Below, in pieces: positions 24,038-34,221 of a stretch of 64,000 nt of DNA. A program made the translations under genes and the position numbers. Under the pieces are notes generated by a model. The model saw only the letters and a list, made by a program, of their open reading frames with translations, ran no database searches and was not told where the DNA came from. Within the stretch, counting starts at the first letter, position 1; each line of letters opens with the position of its first letter. This DNA is from Eupeodes corollae (Eukaryota > Arthropoda > Insecta > Diptera > Syrphidae): assembly GCF_945859685.1 (NCBI RefSeq), contig NC_079149.1:131714065-131778064 (forward strand), written 5' to 3'.

Positions 24038-25996
24038 TTAATCTACATCGGATGAATTGTATAAATCCGGATCTACATCCTGTTTTCCCTTTTCTGATTT
24101 CAAGGCTTTATAAAAATCGTGGAAAATTGTTGGAATTAATGGCAGTAGAGATATTATGTCATTTTTTTTCTTCCGATATCGGTGGTGGTATCACGTTTTC
24201 CAAATTAAATTTTGCTGAGTTTCTACCCCTTCGTTTGAAACTTACACATCGAAAAACTGTTTCTTCATGCAGTGTTGTTTTGAAAAAGGCTTTTCCGGGA
24301 TCTGATTTCAAAAAACGCAACCATTTGATGGTTTGAAAACCAAACATGTTCCCATCTTCATCTTTCTTTCGAACGACGAAGCCCGCACTCGCTTTCAATA
24401 AACTTGAAAAATTCCAAACTTCCTGTGGCTTTAATTCATGTACCACAAATTGTTGTTCTTTCCCACATGATTTGAGAAGTTGGTACCATTCATGGGGGTG
24501 GTAGATTTCAGAATTTGATTATTTCTTCTTCTTTTCAGAATGGTCGATATCACACTCCATATGTGTATGGCCAGGAATTAAAAATGTGTTTTCTGGTGTT
24601 TGCATTGATAGCAAAAACATGGCCTCAACAATCGTGTTTTTGTTTTGGCCGCCACAGGTATCGGAATAAAACTTCACCGATTTGATGGAATTTGGAATTG
24701 TTTTCAAGTGCAGGAAATTGCAGAAGCGATTCCATTTGCCCCTCTTCCAGCTATTTCTTCATGCCACATATAATTTTTTGAAGACCCATCCGATAAATCA
24801 TGCATAGTCAAATTAAATGTCAATTAAATGCCTCTTGTAAAATGCAACTAATGTGGACAAGCTTGGCGTCGGCAGACATTGCTGGAGATCGAAAACAAAA
24901 CAAACTTTGGCGCTATCTTCTTGGGCTTCAAGCTTGTCTTTTTTGTTTGCATTGTATGCCATGTCTGCCTCCTCATGATGTTTGTCCAATATTATTTTAA
25001 GTTGCTCCAAATCATCACTTTTTTTCTTCGGTTGCAATCTTTATCTTCATCTGTAAGGAATCACAAGTGTTGCACGTGTCCTGTTTTGGTCTTTTGAACG
25101 TTAACTTCATTTTATGAAGTTCTCTTTCATAAATGGTTCTTGAAACATGCTTTTCTTGTTCCATGGCTTGGTATAATTCAAAAATTGTTGCCAATAAGTT
25201 TGCCGGAAAAATACGATGGTCGTTTGTCCTTCTCGTATAATGGCTCTCATAAGATGAAAAAGATTGAATGTGCTGTTTAACTGATTGAATTACAAAATCA
25301 GACGTCTTATTGCTAGGAGTGTGATAGCCACGTTGATCTGTAGGCAAAATTCAACTTAAGGATGAAAGTTTCATCTCATCCAGAGTGTCCTTAAAGCATT
25401 TTTTACAAACCTTTTGTCGTGTTCCATTTATTTTGAAAAAGTAGTAATACGACACGATTCTGTTTTTAGGTTAGGGGAAAATGTTGGCCGGTGATATTTT
25501 GGATATTCGTGGCATATTAAGTTTCCAACATAACTTGCCCTTGCATCCCGAGAGCCAAGTGACCAATAAGCATCAAAGATATTTTATTGTACATCGGGTT
25601 TCAAAATTTTAAAACAATCGTTGCGACAGCTTGTCAAGTTTTTTGATGCTCGGCAACGCTTACTTACTTTCTTTTCAGTTTTGTACGATTTACATGCATT
25701 ACGACTTTGTTTCCTTTGTCGACGAAGAGATCGTTTCCAGGGCTTAGATTCTGCCGCAGTAGATTCTGCCTAAGTAGATTCTGCTGGATTTTGTTAATCG
25801 GAGGGGTTCACCACTGGGTCCGATTCGGGAAGAAAACTTGGATCTGCCTGGCTGTCATCAGAAAAATTAAGTAACTCCAGTAATTGTGGTTCTATATCTG
25901 GCGCCGAGGATTAATCTTTAAAAACAAAAGACATTGTGTTTAACTTTTTTTAAATGTTTTTTTTTTTAATCTTCTTGTCTTACCTGTAAAAGACAT
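24038..25996 (-). pseudogene. Uncharacterised insect multicopy protein (possible DUF7869-type) remnant
   Basis: This is a long minus-strand coding remnant. Probable exon 1 (25,996-25,984) reads MSFT and ends at ACAG/GTAAGA. A 68 bp intron follows (25,983-25,916, ending TTTTTAAAG). An acidic N-terminal region (LLELLNFSDDSQADPSF) and a basic Arg/Lys-rich stretch come next. The central part has FKRPKQDTCNTCDSLQMKIK (about 25,060-25,110), CFVFDLQQCLPTPSLS (about 24,880-24,920), FYSDTCGGQNKN (about 24,640-24,670) and GHTHMECDIDHSEKKK (about 24,520-24,570). The C-terminus ends near 24,038 (DLYNSSDVD, stop). These motifs typify a poorly characterised family repeated in insect genomes. The family label is from memory. 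The Asp-rich motifs could form a DDE/RNase H-like core, which is inference. Several stops and frameshifts show that this copy is dead. Confidence 0.65.
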
Positions 25997-26242
25997 TTCT
26001 TTGTGAGTTGTGTTGTTTTGACCAAACACTTATTTAAAATATTAAACAATTTTGATTGTTCAAAACAGCGCAAGTCGAGTTATGCCATTATGACCAAACA
26101 TTGTGTTCGAAAAAGCAGTTAAGTGTTGTTAGGATCAGTAAATATCTTTATAACTAATTTACATAGAGTTATGTTGTTAAGACCAAACGAAAATAGATTT
26201 TTTTAAATACTTCTGCATACTGAACTCATTTTCGAAAAAAAA

Positions 26243-26278
26243 TTGACTTATGCTGTTTTGATCAGACTCCATAGTTAT
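26243..26278 (-). repeat. Right terminal inverted repeat of the DNA element
   Basis: This reads TTGACTTATGCTGTTTTGAT on the plus strand and ends CCATAGTTAT. Immediately to its right the sequence becomes homologous to copy B (about 50,640). Confidence 0.75.
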
Positions 26279-28340
26279 GACTCAAATAATTTAAAACTAA
26301 AAAAAATAAAAGACACAAAATTTAAAATGGAAACATTGTCTAAAAGGTCTTAGACAATTTTAAAACACGTGAAAAAAACACTTATTTTGAATTTTTTTTT
26401 CTAAAAATTCAGCTTTTCAAAATCTTATGAAATTAAAAATATAAAAAATTATAGAATTGTGAGAATAGACAGAGAACTAATTTTTGAAAGTAACTAGTGA
26501 GATATTTAACACAGTCATAGCTTTTCTACTTTTCTAAGTTACTTCAAAAGTAATAAATTTGTCTTTATTTCCTAAGGACAGAGAAGTCAATTTAAGGATT
26601 TTTATACGAGGTTGTTAACCTTGTTTGCTTCGTCCTTTTTACAATTTAAATTATATCTTTTTTAGTCTGAAGTTAAAAGCTGTCTATAAGTTGAGAAATT
26701 AATCAACATTATGTTCCTTCTTATTCCCTTTTTCACGTTTTATTTTTTTTAAAATCTAAAAACTAAATCATTAAGTGTTGAAAAAAGGAACAAAAACACA
26801 TTTTAAACAACCCTCGTTAAGTTTACTGTTGCTTAAAAAAAAAGGTCAGTATAGATCTATGACTAAATTCAGTAACCTAAACATGCTTAAGAAAACATCT
26901 TAAAGAATTTTACTTAGTTTTATACTCTGGTTATATCCTTGCACAACAATTTATCTAAATTGATGGCTTTTCTATTGGATTCCCTACATTTTCGTCCTTA
27001 AGTCCTTAAATAGTTTCCATTCAATTCAAAGGGTGTTAAAATCGATGGTCCATTGATGTTGGATAATAATTATATTAAAAGGAATTTTTCTACTAAATCC
27101 CAGAAGGTTTACGTCGTCGTCGTCATCGGTCGGTTGTCCTTAAATTTAAGATATTTTGTGTGTCTATAAGGACGTCGATATATGTATGTTCTTGAAGTTC
27201 ACTATAGATTCGTGCGTAATCAATCAAATCAACCGACTGACTACAAACTATACGACGACGACTGAAACTGAAGACGATGACGGCAATTTCTTAGAGAGGT
27301 ATAATATCTATCGATTTATTCTTTTATATTTTGGGGTTTTCTATTTATTGAAGAGGTTCCAGAGGCTAACTATTCATACATATATGTATGTATATAGGTA
27401 TGTAGAGATTGGCTTCTTATTTCTTTTGACGATAAATAATAGATATGGTCTCTTCTGTATCTATCTATGGCCAATGATTGATGGGTAAACATATTAAATC
27501 AAAGAACTATATACAAACCTACATTCTACAAAATTTAGTGTATGTAGTTTTCTTTTTTGTTGTTCTGTCTATCCTGAGAGTTTTCCATTTTTTTTTTTTT
27601 TAACATTTTCTATTTTGAGAGGCTGTTTGATTTTAATGGATGCCTCTTTGTATTTCATCATTGGGTTAAAGCTTTGTTTGTCTATATACTATTTCCATTG
27701 TGTTCATAGATAAAAGGTTCAAATTTGGTTCTTCTTTTTTTGGAAATATTTACCAAAATGATGTAAGACAATTTGTTTACCACTTTTTCGTCTTATCCTT
27801 GTTTGACTAAATACAGAAAGCGATGTTGATTTTGGAAAACCAAAAAAATTGTGTACAACATTTAGCTTTCAATCAATTCAAGGAAAGGTTTGAAATATCG
27901 AAGCCATTTAGTAATTTAGTTGTTGGCTAATTTAAGTTTCAAGAAATCTGTTTACTTTTCCATTGATTACCAAACCAACTTAAATAATAAATTCTGCTCG
28001 TGTTTTTAATAGCTCTCTATTACGATTGTAATACTTTACAATGTTTACTAACTGAATTTATAATAACCAAATCAAAGTATTCATCGATTCAATGAAAAAA
28101 TTGTTATCTTGGCTTAAGAATTTTATAACGAAGACCTGTACCTTGTGCTTACAGTCTTGGCATTACTTATTTCTCAGAAAAAGTTGAGACGTGAAGGTAG
28201 TAAATCACTTGGTATTAAAATTTACATAAACTGCTCCACTGTCAATCAAACATCAAAAAAGAGGCTTGCTTTAAAGCTTGAAGGTTTTTGTTAAAAAAGT
28301 TGAATTATTCTTAAAGATTTTAAAACTACCAACAATATTT
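26279..28340. other. Non-coding DNA conserved between copies, copy A
   Basis: This matches 50,650-52,790. It includes a CGT/GTC trinucleotide run at 27,112-27,127 that is one unit longer than in B (51,427). It also includes a small CATACATATATGTATGTATA palindromic tract near 27,377. An open frame at 27,156-27,488 is present in both copies but begins without ATG and has no recognised domain. Confidence 0.55.
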
Positions 28341-29480
28341 TGCATAAAATGAAACGGTTTAATATCTATTTTTGTTAACGAGGTTTTTAGTCGAAAACCT
28401 ATTTTTAACGATTCTAGAAGCATTTAAAAAGAATGTATTTCTTAAATAGACGATCACAAATTGAGTGAATGAAATTAATGTTAAGTCGATATCTTCTATT
28501 GTTCAAGAAATATCGGGAACCAAACCAATTTTGCGTACTATTTTTTGTAGATTTTATTTTATATAAAAAACACACTGTTGTATTTTTATAAAAAAAGGAC
28601 TGAATATCGAAAAAAAAATTATGTGACAAAATTAGTTTAAAACCAATATTTTTAATTTTTGAAAAGATATTTGAGTCGAAATCAATTTTTACCATCTTTT
28701 ATTTCCATTTTTTTAGGTTTTCATTTCTTGTAAAAAAAAAAACTATTAATTCGATGTTGCTCAAAATGTTACAGAATGTTTGATTATAATATTTTTTAAA
28801 TGATAAAATTAGTTCAAAGCCAATATCTCAAAGTTTTGAAAAGGTATTCAGTTGGAAAATCAATTTTTAAATTACTAAATTTTGATATTTTTTTTAGGTT
28901 TTTAACTTTTTGTAAAAAAACTGTCAACTCGATGTTTCTCAAAATTATACTGAATGTTGACAATAATATTTTTTAAAAGATAAAATTAGTTTAAAGCCAA
29001 TATCTCAAAGTTTTGAAAAGGTATTTGAGCCGAAAATCAATTTTTACCAACTTTTGTTATTTTTTTTAGGATTATAATTTAAAAAAAAACTGTCTATTAG
29101 ATTTTTCTCAAAATGTTTCCAAATGTTGACAAAAATATTATTGAAAAGATAAAATTAGTTCAAAGCCAATATCTCAAAGTTTTGAAAAGATATTTAGTTG
29201 GAAAATCAATTTTTACTAAATTTTGATATTATTTTTATGTTTTAACTTTTTGTAAAAAAAAACTGTCAACTCGATGTTTCTCAAAATTATACTGAATGTT
29301 GACAAAAATATTTTTAAAAAGATAAATTTAGTTTAGAGCCAATATCTCAAAGTTTTGAAGAGATATTTGAGCCGAAAATCATTTTTTACCAATTTTTATT
29401 CATTTTTTTAAGGTTTTGTTTTTTTGTAAAAACAATGTCAATTCGACTTTCTCAAAATTTTACCAGATATCAAAACATAA
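28340..29480 (+). repeat. Minisatellite array, unit ~175 bp, five units (copy A)
   Basis: A phrase of type ATTTGAGCCGAAAATCAATT plus TTTACC recurs at about 28,670, 28,848, 29,023, 29,191 and 29,365. Each is followed by a poly-T tract, TTTTTGTAAAAAAACTGTCAA, a TTCTCAAAATT block, GATAAAATTAGTT and AGCCAATATCTCAAAGTTTT. The unit is the same family as the core of the foldback element at 4.87-5.74 kb, but here no long inverted arms were found. The array is preceded by divergent related sequence (GTTCAAGAAATATCGGGAAC near 28,500). Confidence 0.8.
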
Positions 29481-29565
29481 TTGTTTGTTGAGCAAAATGG
29501 TTTTGGAGATAAAATTATTTTTTGTTCATACAATTTTCGAATTGACAAATATTGTTGTTTTCATT

Positions 29566-29592
29566 TTGTTGCGGTAAATTTTACCACAACAA
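29566..29592. repeat. 27-nt near-perfect palindrome
   Basis: TTGTTGCGGTAAA, a single T, then TTTACCACAACAA form arms that match at 12 of 13 positions. It is also present in copy B near 53,868-53,894. It may mark an element end or a binding site. The role is unknown. Confidence 0.5.
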
Positions 29593-29639
29593 GTTTCACC
29601 TCCCTTGTTGCTAACCACCCTTAACGAACCACCCCAAAA

Positions 29640-30300
29640 TTCTAGAAGAGTCTAGTAGAATCCTGGACCATCAGCCAGTAATCTGCTCTCCTAGCATTTT
29701 GGGAAAGCAAATTTAACAGGTATCACCAAAGTGTGCGAAAGGATTCCACACCAACGAACTGTGCGACGGTTGACCCACATATAGGTTGAACAATATTATC
29801 AAGGCATGAAGACCCATGCCCAACAATGTGTGTAGTAAAGTCACATCATCATTAACTTAGTATGGCCGAGGGCCCATCATAATATTACCGATAGAAAAAT
29901 CACTCCAAGAATATCTTGATAACTTTTATTTAAATTATAGGCTTGGCTACCGACTTCCTTCAATACGACATAAGTAGTTTTTCCTCAACCAAAATCTAAC
30001 GCGTGTAGGTACCCGGTAATGCGAGGAATTCCACACGTTTTTTCCAGAAAGTCTTGACTGAAATGGGTTCGAAAGTGAAGAGCTGAACTCACTCATTGAG
30101 CTACTGGGTGATCGCATCACCTCTTTAAACAGATCGCGTGCGTTGAAAGATAACTGGCTTCTCAGTCGCACACCCCAATCTTATGGATGCAGGAAGTTGC
30201 GGGACCGAGACAGATTGATCACCACGCAAAAGGTTCGTGAGGATTGCCTGAGGGCAAGTAGCCGGAAGGGTCAAGCTCGCCATGATAATGGCCACTTTTT
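29640..30300. other. Unclassified segment of higher GC, copy A
   Basis: This less AT-rich block stands out between the minisatellite and AT-rich DNA. Open reading exists on both strands: minus 29,947-30,171, and a plus frame around SLDWNGFESEELNSLIELLG that ends at the stop after PEGK in copy B. A one-base deletion in A shifts the plus frame. Differences between A and B are frequent and mostly amino-acid changing on either strand, so a transposable-element remnant is more likely than a host exon. No family was recognised. Confidence 0.45.
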
Positions 30301-32053
30301 TTTTTTAATTGCACCCAAAGCTTTTTGACGAAAGAAATTGTGTGAAGGAATTTTTTGACCTACATAAAGTAATTTTGTTTCGTACGATAGTTTTTCTTTA
30401 AGTTTCTATTGAGTTAAAGATTTTGTTTTGTTCTGCCGTGGAGAAAAGTTGAGGAAGGACTACGATAGCTGTTGGAGGAAGTCAAAAAGAAGCTAAGTAT
30501 AGTGTTTTCTGTTGTTTCTGAGAATATTGCTTTTTCTGGTGTTTTTCATTTGTTTCCAATTCGTCCTTTTGACCTTCGAGTCAAAGTATTAATTTCCTAA
30601 TATTACGGGACGCGTTTACCGCTTTTTGATTTTTTTTTAATAAGAAATAATTTTCTTCGAGTGATTTCTTTTGTCGGTTTTTATCATTATATCCATCATT
30701 TTCTTTTGCAAAACATTTATCGAGAATTAGCCTTCCGTCAATCTCAATAATTCAATTTGTATCTTTCTCTTTTATAAAAGATCCTAGTTTTTAATCCCGG
30801 CTTCGGCTAAGGTTTTCCAGGCAATAAAACATAATTTAAATTTTCTTTCTGGAAAATAAAACCTTTCTTTTATTTCGATATCATTTTGATATCAATTTTA
30901 TTTCAATTTTATTAATCACCTTGATTGATCAGAAACAGAAGACTAGCTTTGAAGTTCTTAAAAAGTACTAAAAATTTTTACTGAAGAAAAAAAATTCTGT
31001 GAAAGAGGAATCTCCAATATCCATGATGCACTTTCACAAAAAAGCTTTGAACCCTATCAAAAATAAACGAGGATATTTAAGAAATCACTCTTCATTTTTT
31101 ACGAAAAGCTTAAGTTTGAACCTCTGAAAACAATTGATGTACAGACATTGTAAATATATCACTTTGTAAATTGTTTAACGTTTTAAACTCAATTCTATCT
31201 TGAAAAAAATGCTTTTTTATCTTTTATAAATAAATGCAAACAATATTAAAATAATTTTTTTTAAACATACCCCCCTCCCCCTCTCTCAACATTAGGGTAC
31301 TTTTTAGGAAATGTTAAGGCTTAATGAAGTTTAATTCATATTTGTAAAAAATATCAAAATTAGGTTATTTTTGTATATCTATTTTTTCTGGACTATCCTG
31401 ACTTTACAAAATCTGTTATTTTTTGTTCATGTCTCTTATTTTGGAGGTCACTTTGAAGCTAATTAAGTCCATTTTTCAAAATTCTCTAGGCCACTAGCAA
31501 TGAACTTTAAAAACTTTAAATTGGAATTAAAAAGTAAATCTCTGTTTCACAACAAATAATCATTTAAAAGACTTAATTTTTGAAAATGAAGTATATTTTT
31601 CGTATGTTCGTCGGCTAACTTAAAAGTTATTTTATCAAACAATTCAATTCCTCAAAAACCAACACACAAATTTTGGTTTGCGCAAATTTTTGTAGATTTT
31701 TGATCCCATCAAAAAGTGTAAGTCGAAGTAAATGACGTCTTTTTTTTCTAGAACTCATACGTCATTCAAAATATTGTTCAAATAGATTTGTCTTGTGTAT
31801 TCTTTATACATTTTTTTTTTAATTTTTAAGAAATGTGTTTCATCTCTCAGCTTTTTGTTTTAAACTTCGATATTCAAATAAGTCCTAATTAAAATTTCAA
31901 GAAGATTTGATTAGATTTTTAGTGAGACTCGTCTGTCGTCTAAGTTGTAATCCCGTGTTTGACTCATTTAAAAAATTGCCATTTCAAAAAAGGCAATTCC
32001 CAAATTTTCAGAGATTTTTACTCTACCGAAATCAAAGCCATCAACTAAAAATA
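30300..32053. other. AT-rich non-coding DNA, copy A
   Basis: No gene is recognised. It matches 54,600-56,607, except that B carries a SINE at 55,922-56,231 and has local differences near 55,560-55,700. Confidence 0.55.
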
Positions 32054-33236
32054 AAGGGTGTAAACGCCGTTCTTAGTCTTTTGATAGTTATATTTTTATT
32101 GACTCGTAAAGTACATAGGATAGGGTTATGTATGGAGTAACACATCGGACAAATGGCCTACACGGCTTTGCATGCACATGCGCACTCTTTTGTTGATATT
32201 TCCATGACCATTCTGCATAAATGTGGCTGAATTTCGTTGATGCAGCGTCGAATCTCCTTCTTTAATGCACGGGTGGTTGTGGGCTTGTTGACATAGACTT
32301 GTGATAGGAGGCCAATATTGATCACCGAAACGAGAGAGTACACGACCTGGAAATGTCTCATGCAGTAATTGAATTGTTTCACGGGCTGTATGACATGTGG
32401 TACCGTCTTGTTGAAACCACATATTGGACACATCAATATCATATAAATTTGGCAGAAAAAACTGTGTAATCATGTAGCGATGTCGAGCACCAGTAAAAGT
32501 CACTGCTTGACCAGCATCATTTTCAAAAAAAATATGGCCCAATTATGCCTCCAGCCCAAAATCCTCACCATACAGTCACGCATTGTGGATGCATTTGTTT
32601 TTCGACAATCACATGTAGGTTCTCCGAACCCCAAATGCGGCAATTTTGGCGATTGACAAAGCCATCCAGATGAAAATGTGCTTCATCGCTTAGGATGATT
32701 TTGCTCGAAAAATCAGGGTCCATTTGTTGATGTTCAGTAATCCATTCAACGAACTCTCTTCTCTGTCCATGGTCATTAGGCTTCAATTGTTGTGTTAATT
32801 GAATTTTGTAAGCATGAAGACACAGATCTTTGGTGAGTATACGCTGTAGAGAGGTTCTCGAAATTTGCAATTCTTGTCCACGACGTCGAATTGAGGTTCC
32901 TGGATTGTCAGCAACACTCTCACGCACTGCTTCGACATTCACATTTGAACGGCTTGTTTTTGGACGACCAGTATGTTTGGCGTCTCCAACGGATCCAGTT
33001 TCCATGAATTTTTCAATTAATCTCTTCACAGTTGACGAAGTTAAAACACTATACCGACCATATCTTGTATTTTTGAAATATTCTTTAATAATGAAGTCAC
33101 GTTGTTCTATCGTGCAACGCTCCATTTTTAATAACCCTATACTGTTAGCTGTCAAATTGCTTTTTTCAGGGTTGCTAACACTTCACTGCACAAATGGCGG
33201 CAAATTCAAATCTTGCGTTAATTTTGGGACACCCTT
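32054..33236 (-). mobile_element. Tc1/mariner element, copy A
   Basis: TA dinucleotides flank the element (32,052-32,053 and 33,237-33,238). The right end carries a full 32 bp terminal repeat (33,205-33,236) whose outer part is AAGGGTGTCCCAAAATTAAC in element orientation. The left end keeps only AAGGGTGT before a small deletion. The transposase lies on the minus strand. The same insertion is at 56,608-57,656 in copy B, so it predates the divergence of the copies. Confidence 0.88.
32141..33125 (-). pseudogene. Mariner-type transposase, frameshifted, copy A
   Basis: The start chosen is the ATG at 33,125 (MERCTIEQRDFIIKEYF), just inside the right terminal repeat. The N-terminal part has helix-turn-helix DNA-binding regions (SSTVKRLIEKFMETGS, TGRPKTSRSN, then RRGQELQISRTSLQRIL). 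The catalytic domain keeps the first Asp in IILSDEAHFHLDGF (about 32,690) and the second in WFQQDGTTCHTA (about 32,400). The block with the third Asp (PLDFFLWGY in copy B) is deleted near 32,310. The frame shifts at about 32,560, and sequence near the N-terminus (between KNTRYG and RYSVL) is shortened relative to B. The cut-and-paste enzyme cannot be functional here. Intact relatives are about 340 residues long. Confidence 0.85.
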
Positions 33237-33748
33237 TACAATACTTGTCAGAACGAAAGATACCGTCAAAGATCTCTATAGATTTCGGGTCCAAAATAAA
33301 CATTATCTTTTAATCAATACTATGAATATTAATGTTACATCTCATGGTCAGCTCTTTAAGTAGTCTATGATGTGGTTTAAAAAGTTTAATAGTCTTTTAA
33401 TACCAAGGTAACCATTCAGTTTTATCATACTCTTCTTTAAAAAACATACAATTTTTAGTGTTTTTCAAAATAATTTCATCATCAAACCAAAAACAAAACA
33501 AAATTATTTCAAAACTAATTTCCATTATCAATCTTTCTCAATGAAGAAATAACAAACAACAAACAATTCTTCAACTTTAATTACTTTTTTAATCCCATAA
33601 CTCAATTATCACCACAATAATTACCTTATTTAAAATATTATTGCTCAAAACCAAAAAACAAATTCCCCTTAAGCATCAATTAATGGTTTATTTTCTTAGA
33701 ATTTTATTTATTTGTTCTTCTTTGTTTTTTAAAATTGACTTCACTCAC
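33237..33748. other. Non-coding DNA between mariner element and candidate exon, copy A
   Basis: This is AT-rich DNA matching 57,657-58,174. If the candidate exon is real, this is the start of its downstream intron, beginning GTGAGTG at 33,748 on the minus strand. Confidence 0.5.
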
Positions 33749-33842
33749 CTTTTAAAATATCCTGCTTCCTATTGCTACTGTTATTAATGTTGGCGTGTGG
33801 TTCCTCCCTCAAAGCTACATCCAGTTCCATCTCCATCTCCAT
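33749..33842 (-). CDS. Candidate first coding exon of an unknown host gene, copy A
   Basis: On the minus strand an ATG at 33,842 in a good insect start context (AAAATAATGG), preceded by an in-frame TAG 12 bases upstream, opens a 31-codon frame beginning MEMEMELDVALREEPH. It ends at a consensus splice donor, AAAAG/GTGAGTG (33,749/33,748), in phase 1. Against copy B (58,175-58,268) there are no indels. The three substitutions are two synonymous (ATT/ATC, TTA/TTG) and one conservative (Val8 to Ile), a pattern that suits coding sequence but is too small to prove it. The encoded peptide starts with a Met-Glu repeat and was not recognised. Further exons would lie at lower coordinates beyond an intron. 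It could instead be chance reading in a conserved 5' region. Confidence 0.42.
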
Positions 33843-34221
33843 TATTTTCCGAGGCTACGAGATACGCATCAAAAAATTAATTCATTCAGAAAAATCAAAA
33901 AATTATAATGAAAAAAGGAACAAAAAAAGCAAAAGAAAAGAAAAACTTTTTCAAATTATTTTTAATTCCCTCTCGAATTAAAAAAGAGTGGTGTTAATGA
34001 GATATCACTGCTGGACAGCCAAACAAATTCATCAGCAATCTCATTAACACAACTCTTTCAACCGCTTTTACCACCCACCAGCAACACCACACCACCCCCA
34101 TTACCACACCCACCACAACCATCAACAATCAATCGCGTAAACAAAAAATTAAACAATGAAAATATCGATTTAATCAATAATAAAATCGCGGTATTGAGCG
34201 GAATTGAAATTGGAATTTTAA
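33843..34221. other. Conserved region upstream of the candidate exon, copy A
   Basis: This holds a 21 bp inverted repeat hairpin and a CCACC/ACAACC-rich pyrimidine-poor tract (34,060-34,130). It is followed by AT-rich DNA that is almost identical in copy B (58,269-58,650). Strong conservation plus position 5' of the candidate start suggest a 5' leader or promoter, but no core promoter motif was securely identified. Confidence 0.45.
33983..34058. ncRNA. 76-nt hairpin, possible structured RNA, copy A
   Basis: A 21 bp arm (33,983-34,003, AAAGAGTGGTGTTAATGAGAT less its last base when quoted) pairs with 34,038-34,058 at 20 of 21 positions. A further TGCTG/CAGCA pairing lies inside, after a 5-nt bulge. 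The length and shape resemble a microRNA precursor, but no known microRNA was recognised. It may equally be a MITE relic or a DNA cruciform. Confidence 0.35.

Larger units (their letters stand above)
21374..26278 (-). mobile_element. DNA transposon-like element with 36 bp TIRs and an uncharacterised ORF
   Basis: Terminal inverted repeats of about 36 bp lie at 21,374-21,409 and 26,243-26,278. They begin ATAACTATGGAGT and match at 33 of 36 positions. The inner part, TTTGGTCAAAACAACATAAG, recurs in degenerate form three more times just inside the right end (near 26,010, 26,085 and 26,165). Between the ends, on the minus strand, is a long broken coding region of an uncharacterised insect protein family, and a Loa LINE is nested in its 3' flank. 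Homology to copy B resumes at about 26,277, exactly at the right terminal repeat, so the terminal repeats delimit an insertion. The superfamily is not determined, and exact ends and target duplication are ambiguous by a few bases. Confidence 0.7.

Noticed and set aside
27156..27488. 110-codon plus-strand frame open in both copies (also 51,468-51,800)
   Set aside because: The open frame begins at a TTG, with the first ATG about nine codons in. It shows no domain, and the surrounding non-coding DNA is equally conserved between the copies. A haplotype pair cannot distinguish selection from recent ancestry here.
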